In this document: positions 31,143 to 32,102 of the stretch, in pieces
Position numbering within the stretch: position 1 is the first letter of the stretch
Layout of the letters: the number at the start of each line of letters is the position of its first letter
Assembly: GCA_018303725.1 (NCBI GenBank)
Contig: JAGVXP010000016.1
Coordinates: 1-32,102, forward strand
Source: Candidatus Woesearchaeota archaeon
GTDB lineage: Archaea > Nanobdellota > Nanobdellia > Woesearchaeales > JAGVXP01
Direction of reading: 5' to 3'
DNA length: 32,102 nt
The notes under the pieces: generated by a model
Databases searched by the model: none
The model's input: the letters and a program-made list of their open reading frames with translations, nothing else
What the model was told of the DNA's origin: nothing
Made by a program: the position numbers and the translations under genes

Positions 31143-32054
31143 TTATTTATGAGCAACACCAATCATATCTTTTATTGACCTTGTATTATTCTCTTTCATC
31201 CACTGCAGCATTTCGTTTTCTATCTTTCTGAAAACATCTAAACCTCTGTAATAAACTGCAGAGCCTATTGCAACGGCTGTTGCGCCTGCCATGAGCATCT
31301 CAATAGCATCCCTTCCTGTTGTGATGCCGCCAACACCTATAATCGGGATTTTAACTGCTTCATAGATCTGGTAAACAGCATTAATGGCAATTGGTTTTAT
31401 TGCAGGGCCTGAAACGCCGCCAGACTTGTTTGCCAGTATTGGCCTTTTTGCTTCGATATTTATCAGCATGCCTGAAACAGTGTTTATAGCAGAGACCGCA
31501 TCTGCACCCCCTTTCTCAGCTGCTCTTGCTATTACAGCTATGTCATCAACATTAGGGCTTAATTTGGCTATTACGGGAATTTTGACTGTTTCTTTAACCT
31601 GCCTTGTTATCTCTTCCACCAGAGAAGGATTTTTCCCTATGATCTGGCCGACCATTTCATCTTTTGTGATATTAGGGCAGGAAACATTAAGCTCAACAGC
31701 ATCTGCCCCATACTCCTGCGCTTTTAAGGCTGTTTTTGCAAATTTCTCTGCATTCTCTGCGTATATATTAACAATTGTCGGGATTCTGTTTTTTTTCAGC
31801 TCTTTTATTTCATCCTTGAACTTGAAAATAGAAGGGTTGGACAAGCCAACTGCATTCATCAGGTAGTTGTCAGTCCCTATTATTGTTGGGTTTGGATGGC
31901 CTGTTCTCTCTGTTAACCCCACCCCTTTGGTTATAACAGCAGCTGCCCCATTCTCATAAGCCCGTTTCATTAAAGGAGCAGTTAAATCCAAAACACCGGA
32001 AGAAAGAAGCAATGGGTTTTTTAGAGCTAACCCGCATAACTCTGTTTTTAGCAT
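31143..32054 (-). CDS. pyrD: Dihydroorotate dehydrogenase, class 1B catalytic subunit
   Basis: A 303-aa protein. Oxidises dihydroorotate to orotate with FMN. Seen: NPLLLSSG, TKGVGLTERTGHPNPT, the catalytic-loop cysteine in VELNVSCPN (class 1 hallmark), VIAKLSPNVDDI and FMN-phosphate motifs GVGGITTGRDA and AVAIGSAVYYRG. Pairing with pyrK confirms class 1B. The ATG follows the stop of the upstream gene directly, without a gap. Confidence 0.96.
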   Translation of the reverse strand: MLKTELCGLALKNPLLLSSGVLDLTAPLMKRAYENGAAAVITKGVGLTERTGHPNPTIIGTDNYLMNAVGLSNPSIFKFKDEIKELKKNRIPTIVNIYAENAEKFAKTALKAQEYGADAVELNVSCPNITKDEMVGQIIGKNPSLVEEITRQVKETVKIPVIAKLSPNVDDIAVIARAAEKGGADAVSAINTVSGMLINIEAKRPILANKSGGVSGPAIKPIAINAVYQIYEAVKIPIIGVGGITTGRDAIEMLMAGATAVAIGSAVYYRGLDVFRKIENEMLQWMKENNTRSIKDMIGVAHK

Positions 32055-32102
32055 TCAAATCAACTCTATATCTTCTCTCTGCATACACCTCTCGCAGTAA
32101 TG
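32055..32102 (-). CDS. C-terminal end of an upstream gene, possibly pyrI
   Basis: Fifteen codons and a TGA run in from the right edge: HYCERCMQREDIELI. The C-x2-C pair near the C-terminus and the place directly before pyrD suggest the zinc domain of the aspartate carbamoyltransferase regulatory chain PyrI, but 15 residues cannot prove this. Confidence 0.5.
   Translation of the reverse strand, partial: HYCERCMQREDIELI

Noticed and set aside
1-32102. CRISPR array, rRNA, complete insertion sequence or prophage genes
   Set aside because: No regularly spaced repeats, rRNA motifs, transposase or phage structural signatures were found on either strand.

Overview
This is low-GC archaeal DNA. The evidence is a transcription factor B gene, an AglB/STT3 oligosaccharyltransferase, an AMP phosphorylase of the archaeal nucleotide-salvage type, TATA boxes 20-30 nt upstream of many starts (several mRNAs look leaderless), Shine-Dalgarno sites such as AGGTGAT elsewhere, and tRNA genes interrupted by bulge-helix-bulge (BHB) introns. 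Compact genes, many small orphan proteins and an S8 protease with CARDB repeats suggest a DPANN archaeon of the Woesearchaeota/Pacearchaeota kind. That placement is inference from gene content only.

Layout. 1-5.6 kb: two leftward genes for secreted, sequon-rich surface proteins (a subtilisin-like protease running off the left edge and a 647-aa glycoprotein). Each is preceded by the same promoter and a large three-way-junction inverted-repeat element. 5.8-10.5 kb: a nucleotidyltransferase-like protein with one decayed and one intact domain, a HemW-like radical SAM protein, a frameshifted TrmB-type regulator and a CBS-pair protein with a zinc ribbon. 10.5-12.8 kb: four tandem paralogs of an unrecognised family. 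12.8-15.2 kb: tRNA-Leu (three introns), a putative nuclease, a UPF0016 metal transporter, tRNA-Thr (one intron), a lipoprotein and tRNA-Val (two introns). 15.2-19.5 kb: an AI-2E-family permease overlapping AMP phosphorylase, an overlapping nucleotidyltransferase/HEPN pair and a small zinc-ribbon membrane protein. 19.5-24.3 kb: tRNA-Ser with a T-loop intron, a third copy of the structured element, AglB, TFB and a small orphan. 24.3-26.7 kb: a leftward operon (winged-helix regulator, SLOG protein, HemK-type methyltransferase fused to a kinase-like domain, alkyltransferase). 27-32.1 kb: a leftward pyrimidine-biosynthesis cluster (probable pyrI end, pyrD, pyrK, then pyrC, pyrE, pyrF) with a Doc/ribbon-helix-helix toxin-antitoxin module inserted in front of pyrC.

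The strongest unusual signals are these. (1) All four tRNA genes are split, with seven introns, four of them outside the 37/38 position, and each with a good BHB fold. (2) A three-copy, roughly 140-bp structured element keeps its fold while its sequence diverges. (3) The four-gene paralog array shows signs of gene conversion. (4) The toxin-antitoxin pair is wired into the pyr operon. The genes most likely to work together are the pyr set, AMP phosphorylase (nucleotide salvage), and AglB with the sequon-rich surface proteins, which are plausible N-glycosylation substrates.
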